Of a stretch of 64,000 nt of DNA, positions 53,701 to 62,552 are shown one piece after another (positions within the stretch are counted from its first letter, which is position 1; each line of letters begins with the position of its first letter). The notes beneath the pieces were generated by a model. That model saw only the letters and a list, made by a program, of their open reading frames with translations. It had not been told where the DNA came from and made no database searches. The position numbers and the translations under genes are program-made. The stretch is from Actinomycetospora chibensis (GTDB lineage Bacteria; Actinomycetota; Actinomycetes; Mycobacteriales; Pseudonocardiaceae), in contig NZ_JAQZAM010000019.1 in the NCBI RefSeq assembly GCF_028737215.1, positions 1 to 64,000 of the forward strand, written 5' to 3'.

Positions 53701-54093
53701 TCAGCCGGGCACCAGCGCGATCTTCCCGGTGACGGCCCGCCGGGCGAAGCGGGCGACCAGGTGCGCGCCGCCCCCGGTGAGCCGGCGGATGTCGTCAGGT
53801 GCGAGGCGTAGGCGCCGAAGCCCATGACCAGCGCGGCGACGCGGTCGCCGACGGCTGGGCTCCCGACCTCCGCCCCCATCGCCGTCCCGCGCCCGCACAG
53901 GGAAGGTACCGGGGGTGAAGGGCAGCTCCGGCCGCAGCTGGTAGCCGGCCCGGACGATCAGGGCGTCGACGAAGCCGACCCCGGCGGCCTCGACCTCGAC
54001 GAGCACCTCGCCCGGCCCCGGCACGGGATCGGGCCCGTCGACGATCTCGACGTCCTCGACGGGCCCGAAGGCGCGACAGACCACTCGCCTCAT
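53701..54093 (-). pseudogene. zinc-type quinone oxidoreductase (MDR family), internally deleted and frameshifted
   Basis: The N-terminus is normal: MRRVVCRAFGPVEDVEIVDG, GPGEVLVEVEAAGVGFVDAL and YQLRPELPFTPGTFP. The frame then shifts near 53890: the expected VGDRVAALVMGFGAYASH continues in another frame (about 53780-53870). The whole Rossmann domain (more than 150 residues) is missing, and the last 30 codons (RRAVTGKIALVPG) return to the first frame. The gene has thus lost its NADPH domain and its frame. It starts with a 4-bp overlap to eamA, the remains of a translationally coupled operon. Confidence 0.75.
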
Positions 54094-55043
54094 GACGGGG
54101 ATCCTGCCCGGCGCCGCCGGCCGAGGAGCCCGAGGCCGACGTACATGCCGACGAGGGCCACGGCGAGGCCGATGACGGCGTTCACGGTGAGAGGCTCGCC
54201 GACGATCGGCACGGCGGCGAGCGCGACCGTCGCCGGTACGAGGTTGAGCAGGGCGCTCACGTGCACCGTCGAGCGCCACTGCAGCAGCAGGAACATCAGC
54301 GCGAACGCTCCGGCCGAGTTCACGACGCCGAGCCAGAGCGACACCCACCACCCGGCCGCGTCGGTGGGCAGCCAGCCGACGCCGAGGAAGGGCATCGCGG
54401 CCACGGTCACCACCAGCGACGCCGCCATCTGGACCGCGACGCTCGTGGCGACGGGCGTGTCGTCGTTGAACCGCTTCTGGTAGAGCGTGCCGGCGGCCAT
54501 CGAGAGCATCCCGAGCACCGGGAGCACGACGGCCGAGCCGAGCGACCCGCCGAGCTGGTCGGACAGGACGATGTAGACCCCGCAGGCCCCGATCAGCAGG
54601 CCGACGGCGGGCGCCGCGCCCAGCCGCGTGGCCAGCACCAGCGGCGTCAGCAGCCCGACCAGCAGGGGCGCCATCCCGAGGATGAGGCTGGAGACGCCGG
54701 CCGGGACGCCCTCCGCCAGGCCGGTGTAGACGAAGCTGAACTGGCCGACCTGCAGCAGCAGGGCGGTGACCACGAGGTGCACCCAGGCCCGGCCGCGGGG
54801 CATCGCCGGCCGCATCACGACGACGGCGACGAGCACCACGGACAGCGCGATGAGGAACCGCCACAGCAGCACCGTCGGCACCGCCATGTGCGCGGTGGCG
54901 ATCTTCCCGGCGATGAACCCGGACGCGTAGATCGGCACGAACAGCGTGCTGAGCAGGGGGACGAGCCAGCGGCGGGGAGGACGCTCCGTCGAGTCCTCGA
55001 CCGGCGGCGCCGTCAGCGGGCCGCCGCGGCTGTCACGGAGCAT
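54090..55043 (-). CDS. EamA/DMT-family transporter
   Basis: A 317-residue drug/metabolite transporter with ten hydrophobic segments in two EamA halves: PIYASGFIAGKIATAH in helix 1 and PLLVGLLTPLVLATRLG at the end of the first half; GEPLTVNAVIGLAVALVGMY in the second. It exports amino acids or metabolites. ATG at 55043 has no strong Shine-Dalgarno. It overlaps the quinone-oxidoreductase remnant downstream by 4 bp. A dyad lies upstream of it. Confidence 0.88.
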   Translation of the reverse strand: MLRDSRGGPLTAPPVEDSTERPPRRWLVPLLSTLFVPIYASGFIAGKIATAHMAVPTVLLWRFLIALSVVLVAVVVMRPAMPRGRAWVHLVVTALLLQVGQFSFVYTGLAEGVPAGVSSLILGMAPLLVGLLTPLVLATRLGAAPAVGLLIGACGVYIVLSDQLGGSLGSAVVLPVLGMLSMAAGTLYQKRFNDDTPVATSVAVQMAASLVVTVAAMPFLGVGWLPTDAAGWWVSLWLGVVNSAGAFALMFLLLQWRSTVHVSALLNLVPATVALAAVPIVGEPLTVNAVIGLAVALVGMYVGLGLLGRRRRAGSPS

Positions 55044-55070
55044 GACCGCCAGTCCATAGCACCGCTAACG

Positions 55071-55087
55071 ACAACGCAAACGGTTGT
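55071..55087. promoter_or_regulatory. dyad between kinase end and eamA start
   Basis: ACAAC at 55071-55075 and GTTGT at 55083-55087 are perfect 5-bp arms with a 7-bp spacer; an overlapping dyad, ACGCA (55074-55078) and TGCGT (55087-55091), is also perfect. The site lies about 30-45 bp upstream of the eamA ATG. Either could be an operator. The ACAAC/GTTGT half-sites resemble those at 52117-52134. Confidence 0.35.
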
Positions 55088-55105
55088 GCGTCACCCCCTC
55101 CGCGT

Positions 55106-56983
55106 TCACGGACGCCGCGAGACGTCGTCGATGGTCAGCGTCCCCAGGTCGGTGTTGACGATGTAGACCTCCCTGCGGTCGGGGGAGGCGGCGAGCGCGA
55201 CCCGGCCGGTGAACTCCTCCATGAACCAGCCGACCTGGGGCCGGAGGTCGTCGGTGTCGACGGCCGCGAGCACCGGCCGATCGGCGGTGGCCAGGGCGAG
55301 GAACGCCCGGCTGCCGTCGCGGGAGACGGTCAGCGCCGAGACGGGACCGGGCAGCGCCACGGAGTCGACGACGGCTCCCGCGACGGGGTCGACGACGGTC
55401 AGGGCGTGCCGGGGGTCCGTGCTGCCGAGGTAGACCGCGGTGCCGTCGGGCGACGCGACCGCGCTGCGCGCCGGCGCCTCGAGGGGGATCGACGTCACCG
55501 TCGAGCGGGTGGCGACGTCGACGACCTCGGCGGTCGAGCGGCGGTCGTCCACGGTGAGCAGGCGGGTGCCGTCCGCGCTCGGCGCGAGCCCGGTGGCCGT
55601 GCGGTTGAGGGTGCCCACGACGCCGCGTCCCCGCAGGTCGACGACGTCGATGCCCCGGGGCGTCGGGACGAAGGCCGTGGTCCGGCGGGCGTTCACCACC
55701 GGCACGGCGACCGGGGCACGGGGGAGGGCGACGCCGGCGACGACGGCGGAGGTGCGCATGTCGATCACGGACAGGGCGTGCCGGTCGCGGCGGCTGGTGG
55801 TGACGAACAGCTGCTCGCCCGCGGGGTCGGCGACGGCGCCCACGGTCTCGCCGTCGAGGAGGACCTCGCCGACCCGGACGCGCCGGCCGGTGTCGTACAC
55901 CGAGACGAACCGGTCACCCGCGTTGGCGATGAAGGCGTCCCCGCCGTCGGCCGAGAAGGCCACCGCGACCGGGCTGTACCCGACGGAGATCCCGTCGCCC
56001 ACGTAGCGGCGCACCGCGACGATCCCCACGACGAGGAGCAGGACCGCGAGCGCGCCGCCGAGGATCCGCCGCGCCCCCCGGCCGGGGAGGGGCGGCGTCC
56101 ATCGACGCCAGCCGCGGACGAGCCGGTCCGACCGGGCGGATGGGACGAGTCGGGTGAGCCGCGCAGTCGCTCGCGCGTGCAGGGCCGCCTTCGCCTCCCC
56201 GGCGAACACCCCGGCGCCCGCCGGCCGGTCCCCGGGCTCCTTCGCCATGCCGCGGGCGATGACGCGTCGCAGCGCCGGCGGGATCGCGTCGTCGGTCAGG
56301 GCGGGCGGGGGCAGGCGCAGGTGGGCGTCGACGAGCGCGGGCGGGTCGTCGGCGACGAAGGGCGGCGAGCCGGTGAGGCACTCGTGCAGCAGGCAGGCGA
56401 GGGAGTACACGTCGGAGCGCGCGTCGGCGGGCTCGGCCCGCAGCCGCTCCGGGGCCATGTAGGCCATGGTCCCGATCACCGAGCCCTCGGCGGTCTCCGA
56501 TCCCGTGGAGCGGGCGATGCCGAAGTCGGCCAGGTGGGCGAAGTCGCCCGGCCCCACCAGCACGTTCGACGGCTTGACGTCGCGGTGGACCAGACCCGCG
56601 GCGTGGGCGGCGTCGAGCGCGGCGGCGACCTGCGTGATCAGGTCGACCGCGCGCTCGGGAGCGAGCGGCCCCTCGCCCAGGACGGTGCCGAGGTCGGTGC
56701 CGTCGATGAGGCGCATGTCGAGGAACAGCTGGCCGTCGATCTCCCCGAAGTCGTGCACCGGCACCACGTGCGGCTCGCGCAGGTCCGCCGCGGCCTCCGC
56801 CTCGCGCCGGAACCGGCGCCGGTAGGCCGGGTCGGCGCCGAACCGGGGGTGGAGCAGCTTGAGCGCGACCCAGCGCCCGCGGCGCGTGTCCCACGCCCGG
56901 TACACCTCGCCCATGCCGCCCCTGCCCAGCACCGGGCCCAGGCGATAGGGACCCAGCTCCGTGCCCACGTCCCCAGCGTCCAC
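55106..56983 (-). CDS. PknB-type Ser/Thr protein kinase with extracellular beta-propeller
   Basis: A 625-residue membrane kinase. The Hanks-type kinase domain occupies residues 12-270: GRGGMGEVYRAW (Gly loop), Lys42 in VALKLL, HRDVKPSN with catalytic Asp135, DFG at 153-155, and GTMAYMAPER as the activation segment end. A helix near 308-330 (AVLLLVVGIVAV) crosses the membrane. Residues 335-625 are YVTN-type beta-propeller repeats (VAFSADGGDAFIANAG, AASPDRREVYIVNTD), probably a ligand- or protein-binding sensor outside the cell. Typical actinomycete eukaryotic-like kinase. It is divergent from the methyltransferase gene. Confidence 0.92.
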   Translation of the reverse strand: MDAGDVGTELGPYRLGPVLGRGGMGEVYRAWDTRRGRWVALKLLHPRFGADPAYRRRFRREAEAAADLREPHVVPVHDFGEIDGQLFLDMRLIDGTDLGTVLGEGPLAPERAVDLITQVAAALDAAHAAGLVHRDVKPSNVLVGPGDFAHLADFGIARSTGSETAEGSVIGTMAYMAPERLRAEPADARSDVYSLACLLHECLTGSPPFVADDPPALVDAHLRLPPPALTDDAIPPALRRVIARGMAKEPGDRPAGAGVFAGEAKAALHARATARLTRLVPSARSDRLVRGWRRWTPPLPGRGARRILGGALAVLLLVVGIVAVRRYVGDGISVGYSPVAVAFSADGGDAFIANAGDRFVSVYDTGRRVRVGEVLLDGETVGAVADPAGEQLFVTTSRRDRHALSVIDMRTSAVVAGVALPRAPVAVPVVNARRTTAFVPTPRGIDVVDLRGRGVVGTLNRTATGLAPSADGTRLLTVDDRRSTAEVVDVATRSTVTSIPLEAPARSAVASPDGTAVYLGSTDPRHALTVVDPVAGAVVDSVALPGPVSALTVSRDGSRAFLALATADRPVLAAVDTDDLRPQVGWFMEEFTGRVALAASPDRREVYIVNTDLGTLTIDDVSRRP

Positions 56984-57081
56984 CAGCGCGCGGGCCCGGA
57001 CCAGCCGCCGGGGCGGGGATCAGGTGCGGAGACCGCGCCGTCGGGGCATGGTCACGGGGCACGGCGACGGGAGGCGGACGG

Positions 57082-57906
57082 ATGGGGACGGAGCAGGCGG
57101 CGCAGTGGAACGGACCCGGCGGCGGGGCCTGGGTGCGCCTGCAGAGCGTCCTCGACGCCATGTACGTCCCGCTGGAGGAGCTCCTGATCGACCACGTCGC
57201 CGACGCCGCGCCCGGCGTCCCCGCGGTGATGGACGTCGGGTGCGGCACCGGTGCCACGACCCTCGCCCTCGCGCACCGGCTCGGTCCGGGCACGGCGGTG
57301 ACGGGGGTGGACGTCTCCGAGCCCATGCTGACAGCGGCCCGCGAGCGGGTGGCGCGCGCGGGCGTGGAGGTGTCGTTCGTCGAGGCCGACGCGCAGCGCC
57401 ACGACTTCGGCCCCGGCCCGCGCGTGATCGCCTCGCGGTTCGGGGTGATGTTCTTCGACGACCCGCAGGCGGCGTTCGCCAACCTCCGCGCGGCGGCGTC
57501 GCCCGCTGGCGCGCTGCGCGCGGTCGTCTGGCGTGACCCCGAGGAGAACCCCTTCATGACGGCCGCGCCGGAGGCGGCCGCCGGCCTGCTCGACGTGCCC
57601 CCGCCCGTCCCCGGTGCCCCGGGTCAGTTCGGCCTCGCCGACGCCGAGCGCACCGCGGCCATGCTCCGTGCCGCGGGGTGGGGCGACGTCGCCGTCGAGC
57701 CCGTCGACCGCGAGTGCACCTTCCCCGCGAGCGAGCTGGAGGCCTACCTGACCCTCATGGGCCCGGTCGGACGGGCGCTGGCCGGGCAGGACGACGCGAT
57801 CAGGGCCCGCGTCGTCGACCGCGTCCGTCCGGCCCTCGCCCCGTTCGTCCGGGGGGACGAGGTGGCGTTCACCGCCGCCTGCTGGCTGGTCTCGGCCACC
57901 GCCTGA
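57082..57906 (+). CDS. class I SAM-dependent methyltransferase
   Basis: A 274-residue methyltransferase. Motif I is VMDVGCGTGATTLAL (about residues 51-65), an acidic residue at VTGVDVSEPML binds the ribose, and VSFVEADAQRHDFG is motif II. A long C-terminal part (about 170-274) would form the substrate lid. UbiE-like appearance but substrate unknown. GGGAGG precedes the ATG at 57082. It is in line with the APP1-PLD gene (about 35-50 bp), so may be co-transcribed. Confidence 0.85.
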   Translation: MGTEQAAQWNGPGGGAWVRLQSVLDAMYVPLEELLIDHVADAAPGVPAVMDVGCGTGATTLALAHRLGPGTAVTGVDVSEPMLTAARERVARAGVEVSFVEADAQRHDFGPGPRVIASRFGVMFFDDPQAAFANLRAAASPAGALRAVVWRDPEENPFMTAAPEAAAGLLDVPPPVPGAPGQFGLADAERTAAMLRAAGWGDVAVEPVDRECTFPASELEAYLTLMGPVGRALAGQDDAIRARVVDRVRPALAPFVRGDEVAFTAACWLVSATA

Positions 57907-57939
57907 GGGCGCTTGTCCTCGGCTCGCCCGCCCGCGACG

Positions 57940-60126
57940 ATGCGCACGGTGACCATGGAGCGATCGACGTACGCGGTGGTCTACGACATCGACGGCATCC
58001 TGCGGATCGCGCCGCTGCGCCAGCAGTGGGGTCGGCTGCGCGCGCTGGCCACCCGGGGCCCGCACGACCGCCGGTCGCAGCTCGGCATGCAGCGGGTGCT
58101 GCGGACGCTGGTCGAGGGCGGCGCCGGGGGATCGGTCTTCTTCCTGACGGCCCTGCCGATCCGGCTCGCCCGCCCGCTGCGGCGGATCCTGCGCCACGAC
58201 CAGTACCCGCCGGGCACGGTGCTGATGGCCGGGCGCGGCATCTTCACGGGCTGGCTCTTCGGCGCGGGTCTGGAGAGCAAGCGCGCCGTGCTCGACCGGC
58301 TGGCGGCCCGGCACCCGGACACCACCTTCGTGCTCGTCGGCGACGACGCCGGCCACGACCCCCAGCTCTTCGCCGACTTCGCCCGCGACCACCCGGGGCG
58401 GGTCGCCGTGATCGCGCTGCGCCGGCTCCTCGACGTCGGGGACGACCGGGAGTCGGCGGGTGACGACGGCAGCCCACCGGTCGTCGAGGCCCCGAACGGC
58501 GAGGAGTTGCTGCCCGGGCTGTGCGACGCGCTGGGGATCGGGCCCCGGCGCGGCGCGCCGCGGATCGAGGACTGGTTCCTCACGCGGGCCGAGCGCGACA
58601 ACCCGGCGACCCGGGTGCGGGCGTGGACCGAGGGCAACGCCGTGCACCTGCGGGTGCACGGGAGCGCCTACTACCGCGCGCTCACCGAGCGGGTAGCGGC
58701 GACCGGCGCGGGCGACCTGGTGCTGTTCGCCGGCTGGCGCGGCGACGGCGACCAGCAGCTCGGCGACGGCGGACCGACCGTCGCCGAGGTCCTCACGGGC
58801 GCGGCGCGGCGCGGGGCCCTGGTGCGCGGGCTGCTGTGGCGCTCGCACCTCGAGGCGTTCGGCTATCACGTCGCGCAGAACCGCCGGCTCGCGAGGGCGG
58901 TCCTCGCCGCCGGCGGCGAGGTGCTGCTCGACCAGCGGATCCGGCCGCTCGGCAGCCACCACCAGAAGATCGTCGTCCTCCGGCACCGCGACGCGGACGA
59001 CGACGTCGCCTACGTCGGCGGCATCGACCTCGTCCTCGGCGCCCGCGACGACATCGTCCATCGGGGCGACCCGCAGTCGGCGGCGTCCGGCGACGAGTAC
59101 ACCCGCAGCCCCCGTCACGACGCCCAGGTCGAGCTGCGCGGACCGGTCGTCCGGGACCTGCACGACGTCGTCGCCGAGCGGTGGGACGACCCCGCGCCGC
59201 TGGCCCGGTTGCCCTGGCACGTCGTCCCCGACCTCCTCCACGGCCTGCCCCGGCGGGGGTCGTCGCTCCCGGACCCGGCGCCGACCCCGCCGCAGGCAGG
59301 CGGGTGCGCGATCCAGATCCTGCGCACCTATCCGCAGCGACGGCCCGCGCACCCGTTCGCGCCCCGCGGCGAGCGCAGCCTCGCCCGCGCGTTCATCAAG
59401 GTGCTGGGCCGGGCGCGGCGGCTGGTCTACGTCGAGGACCAGTACCTGTGGTCCGCCGATGTCGCGCGCGTATTCGCCGCTGCCCTGCGCCGGGCCCCGG
59501 AGCTGCACCTGATCGCCGTCGTCCCGCGTCCCGACCGCGACGACGGCCCGACCCCGGCGTCGGTCGGGCAGCGCGAGGCGATCGCGATGGTCCACGAGGC
59601 CGGCGGCAACCGCGTGCAGATCCTCGACGTCGAGAACGACGAGGCGCGCCCGGTCTACGTGCACGCCAAGATCTGCGTCGTCGACGACGTCTGGGCCACG
59701 GTCGGGAGCAACAACTTCAACACGCGGTCCTGGACCCACGACTCCGAGCTCGCGGCCGCGATCCTCGACTCCGAGCGCGACGGGCGTGCCCCCGCGGACC
59801 CGGGGGGTCTGGGCGACGGAGCCCGGGGATTCGCCCGCCGGCTGCGCCTCGAGCTGATGCGCGAGCACCTCGAGGCCGACGACGCCGTCCTGCTCGACCC
59901 CGACGACGCCGCGCGCACCGTGCGCGACCGGGTCGCTGCCCTCGACGCGTGGCACGCCGGCGGCGCGCTCGGCGCGCGACCGCCCGGCCGCCTCCGTCGC
60001 CACGCCCCCGGCCACGAGCAGGTCGACCAGACCTGGCGGCAACGCTGGATCACGGGCCCCGCGTACCGCAGGGTGCTCGATCCCGACGGCCGTCCGCTGG
60101 CGGCGCGCCTGCGCCGCATCTACTGA
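57940..60126 (+). CDS. fusion of an APP1-like (DUF2183, HAD) domain and a phospholipase D domain
   Basis: A protein of about 728 residues. Residues 10-180 resemble the phosphatidate phosphatase APP1/DUF2183 family: DID at 16-18 (HAD motif I), FFLTALPIRLARPL (motif II) and VGDDAGHDPQLFADFARDHP (motif IV). Residues 240-700 are a PLD with two HKD motifs: HHQKIVVL (His341, Lys343) and HAKICVVDD (His575, Lys577), each followed by the GGIDL or GSNNFN strand. PLD makes phosphatidate and APP1 dephosphorylates it to diacylglycerol, so a two-step lipid enzyme is a plausible inference. No signal peptide. Start is ATG at 57940 or 57955, without a clear Shine-Dalgarno. Confidence 0.82.
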   Translation: MRTVTMERSTYAVVYDIDGILRIAPLRQQWGRLRALATRGPHDRRSQLGMQRVLRTLVEGGAGGSVFFLTALPIRLARPLRRILRHDQYPPGTVLMAGRGIFTGWLFGAGLESKRAVLDRLAARHPDTTFVLVGDDAGHDPQLFADFARDHPGRVAVIALRRLLDVGDDRESAGDDGSPPVVEAPNGEELLPGLCDALGIGPRRGAPRIEDWFLTRAERDNPATRVRAWTEGNAVHLRVHGSAYYRALTERVAATGAGDLVLFAGWRGDGDQQLGDGGPTVAEVLTGAARRGALVRGLLWRSHLEAFGYHVAQNRRLARAVLAAGGEVLLDQRIRPLGSHHQKIVVLRHRDADDDVAYVGGIDLVLGARDDIVHRGDPQSAASGDEYTRSPRHDAQVELRGPVVRDLHDVVAERWDDPAPLARLPWHVVPDLLHGLPRRGSSLPDPAPTPPQAGGCAIQILRTYPQRRPAHPFAPRGERSLARAFIKVLGRARRLVYVEDQYLWSADVARVFAAALRRAPELHLIAVVPRPDRDDGPTPASVGQREAIAMVHEAGGNRVQILDVENDEARPVYVHAKICVVDDVWATVGSNNFNTRSWTHDSELAAAILDSERDGRAPADPGGLGDGARGFARRLRLELMREHLEADDAVLLDPDDAARTVRDRVAALDAWHAGGALGARPPGRLRRHAPGHEQVDQTWRQRWITGPAYRRVLDPDGRPLAARLRRIY

Positions 60127-60162
60127 GCCGGATCCCCCGCACGCCCCACCGAGGAGACCCCC

Positions 60163-60936
60163 GTGTCCGTCCTGTCCGCCCTGGTGACCGCGACCCGCTC
60201 CGGGAGCGTCGAGGTCATCGACCTCACGACGCCGCTGCATGAGTCGACGCCGATCCTCGAGCTGCCCGCGCCGTTCGCGAACACCTCACGGTTCCGGCTC
60301 GAGGAGCTCTCCCGCTACGACGACCGCGGCCCCGCCTGGTACTGGAACGACATCCACACCGGCGAGCACACCGGCACCCACCTCGACGCCCCCAACCACT
60401 GGGTCACCGGGCGGGACGGCGTCGACGTCTCGCAGGCGCCGATGGGGCTGCTCGTCGCGCCGGTCGTCGTGATCGACATGAGCCGCGAGGTCGAGGGCGA
60501 CCCGGACTTCCTGCTCGAGGTGGCCCACATCGAGGCCTGGCAGGCCGAGCACGGCCCGCTGCCCGAGGGCGGTTGGCTGCTCTACCGCACCGGGTGGGAG
60601 GCCCGCGGCGGGACGCAGGACGAGTTCATGAACGCCGACGAGGCCGGCCCGCACACCCCGGGGGTGTCCGCCGAGTGCGCGCGCTGGATCGCGCAGTCCT
60701 CGCCGCTGGCCGGGTTCGGCGTCGAGACCGTGGGCACCGACGCGGGGGCCGCGGGCGGGTTCGACCCGCCGTTCGCGTGCCACCACTTCCTCATGGGCGC
60801 GCACAAGTGGGGCCTGACGAGCCTGCGCAACCTCGGCCGTCTCCCCGCCACCGGCGCGGTGCTGGTGGTGTGCCCGCTGCCGATCGTCGGCGGGTCGGGG
60901 AGCCCGACGCGCGTCCTGGCGCTGGTGGAGACGTGA
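60163..60936 (+). CDS. cyclase family protein (kynurenine formamidase-like)
   Basis: A 257-residue metal hydrolase. The signature HTGTHLDAPNHW (about residues 69-80) contains the HxGTHxDxPxH metal site; FMGAHKWG-like C-terminal residues and IGTD-like VGTDAG follow. Members hydrolyse N-formylkynurenine, isatin or other amides and lactones. It overlaps the ThDP enzyme by 4 bp (GTGA), so the two act on one pathway. A GGAG lies upstream of the GTG at 60163. Confidence 0.85.
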   Translation: MSVLSALVTATRSGSVEVIDLTTPLHESTPILELPAPFANTSRFRLEELSRYDDRGPAWYWNDIHTGEHTGTHLDAPNHWVTGRDGVDVSQAPMGLLVAPVVVIDMSREVEGDPDFLLEVAHIEAWQAEHGPLPEGGWLLYRTGWEARGGTQDEFMNADEAGPHTPGVSAECARWIAQSSPLAGFGVETVGTDAGAAGGFDPPFACHHFLMGAHKWGLTSLRNLGRLPATGAVLVVCPLPIVGGSGSPTRVLALVET

Positions 60937-62546
60937 CGGTCGCCGACCAGGTGGGCGCGCTCCTGGCGGAGCTGGGCGTCGGGCACGCGTTCGGTGTCGT
61001 CGGCAGCGGCAACTTCCACGTCACCAACGCGCTGCGCGCGGCCGGCGTCCCGTACGCCGCGGCCCGCCACGAGGGCGGCGCGGCGACGATGGCCGACGCG
61101 TACGCGCGGACCTCGGGCGAGGTCGCCGTCGTCACCCTGCACCAGGGCTGCGGGCTGACCAACGCGCTGACCGGCATCGCCGAGGCGGCGAAGAGCCGTA
61201 CGCCGCTGCTGGTGCTCGCGGCGGAGACCGCCGGGGCGGCCGTGCGGTCGAACTTCCGCATCGACCAGGACGCCGTGGCGCGCTCGGTCGGCGCCGTCGC
61301 GGAGCGGGTGCACTCGCCGGCGTCGGCGGCCGCGGACGTCGTCCGCGCCTACGGCACCTGCCGCGACCAGCGCCGCACCGTCGTGCTCAACCTGCCCCTC
61401 GACGTGCAGGCCGCGCCCGCCGACCCGGCGCCCGCCCCGGAGCGGACGACGTGGCGCGCACCCCGCCCCGACCCCGCCGCGGTGGCCGAGCTCGCCGCGC
61501 TGCTCGACGGTGCGCAGCGTCCGGTGTTCATCGCCGGGCGCGGCGCTCGGCACGCCCGTGCGGAGCTCGAGACGCTCGCCGACGCCTGCGGGGCGCTGCT
61601 CGCGACGTCCGCGGTGGCGCACGGGCTCTTCGCCGGCCATCGGTGGTCGCTGGGCATCTCCGGCGGCTTCTCCACCCCGGTGGCCGCCGAGCTGATCAGC
61701 AGCGCCGACCTCGTCGTCGCCTGGGGCGCCTCGCTGACGATGTGGACCACCCGGCACGGGGCCCTGCTCGGCGACGCGACGCTGGTGCAGGTCGACGACA
61801 CCGCCGACGCGCTCGGGGCGCAGCGCCCCGTCGACCTGGGCGTGCTCGGCGACGTCGCGGCGACCGCCTGCGACGTCGCCGAGCACGTCGCGACCTCCGC
61901 GGGGTACCGGAGCGACGCCGTGGCGGCCCGCCTGGCCACCGACGGCCGGCACGCGGCGCCCGCGGACGTCGCGGGGTCGGACCGCATCGACCCGAGCACG
62001 CTCTCGGCCGCACTCGACGGGCTGCTGCCCGCCGAGCGGACCGTCGCCGTGGACTCCGGCAACTTCATGGGCTACCCGGCGGGCTACCTGGCCGTCCCCG
62101 ACGCGGCCGGCTTCTGCTTCACGCAGGCCTTCCAGTCGATCGGGCTGGGCCTGGCGACCGGCCTCGGGGCCGCGCTGGCCCGTCCGGACCGCCTCGCCGT
62201 CGCGGCGTGCGGCGACGGCGGCTTCCTCATGGGGATCGCCGAGCTCGAGACCGCCGTACGGCTGGGGCTGGGGATGGTCGTCGTGGTCTACGACGACGCG
62301 GGGTACGGCGCGGAGTTCCACCACTTCGCCGACTCCGACCACGGGACCGTGCGCTTCCCCGACACCGACCTCGCCGCGATCGCCCGGGGCTACGGGTGCG
62401 ATGCGGCCGTGGTCCGGTCGACCGGGGACCTCGCGATCGTGGAGGGGTGGCTCGCGGGCCCGCGCGACCGCCCGCTGCTGCTCGATGCGAAGGTCACCTC
62501 CGACGGCCCGTCGTGGTGGCTGGCGGAGGCGTTCCGGGGGCACTGA
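60933..62546 (+). CDS. thiamine diphosphate-dependent enzyme (acetolactate synthase-like)
   Basis: A 537-residue ThDP enzyme with three domains: Pyr (1-170, with the cofactor-activating Glu47 in ARHEGGAA), central (190-330) and PP (360-537, with the metal-ThDP motif ACGDGGFLMG then NN-equivalent DDAGYG). It belongs to the family of acetolactate synthases, benzoylformate decarboxylases and related lyases; the absent small regulatory subunit and its coupling to a cyclase-family hydrolase argue against a biosynthetic ilvB. The reaction is unknown; decarboxylation of a 2-keto acid or a carboligation is possible. GTG at 60933 overlaps the cyclase gene. Confidence 0.87.
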   Translation: MTVADQVGALLAELGVGHAFGVVGSGNFHVTNALRAAGVPYAAARHEGGAATMADAYARTSGEVAVVTLHQGCGLTNALTGIAEAAKSRTPLLVLAAETAGAAVRSNFRIDQDAVARSVGAVAERVHSPASAAADVVRAYGTCRDQRRTVVLNLPLDVQAAPADPAPAPERTTWRAPRPDPAAVAELAALLDGAQRPVFIAGRGARHARAELETLADACGALLATSAVAHGLFAGHRWSLGISGGFSTPVAAELISSADLVVAWGASLTMWTTRHGALLGDATLVQVDDTADALGAQRPVDLGVLGDVAATACDVAEHVATSAGYRSDAVAARLATDGRHAAPADVAGSDRIDPSTLSAALDGLLPAERTVAVDSGNFMGYPAGYLAVPDAAGFCFTQAFQSIGLGLATGLGAALARPDRLAVAACGDGGFLMGIAELETAVRLGLGMVVVVYDDAGYGAEFHHFADSDHGTVRFPDTDLAAIARGYGCDAAVVRSTGDLAIVEGWLAGPRDRPLLLDAKVTSDGPSWWLAEAFRGH

Positions 62547-62552
62547 GAGGGC

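Noticed and set aside
57913-57939. Earlier start (57913) for the APP1-PLD protein
   Set aside because: It adds nine residues without conserved sequence or a ribosome site; the ATG codons at 57940 or 57955 are closer to the HAD motif.
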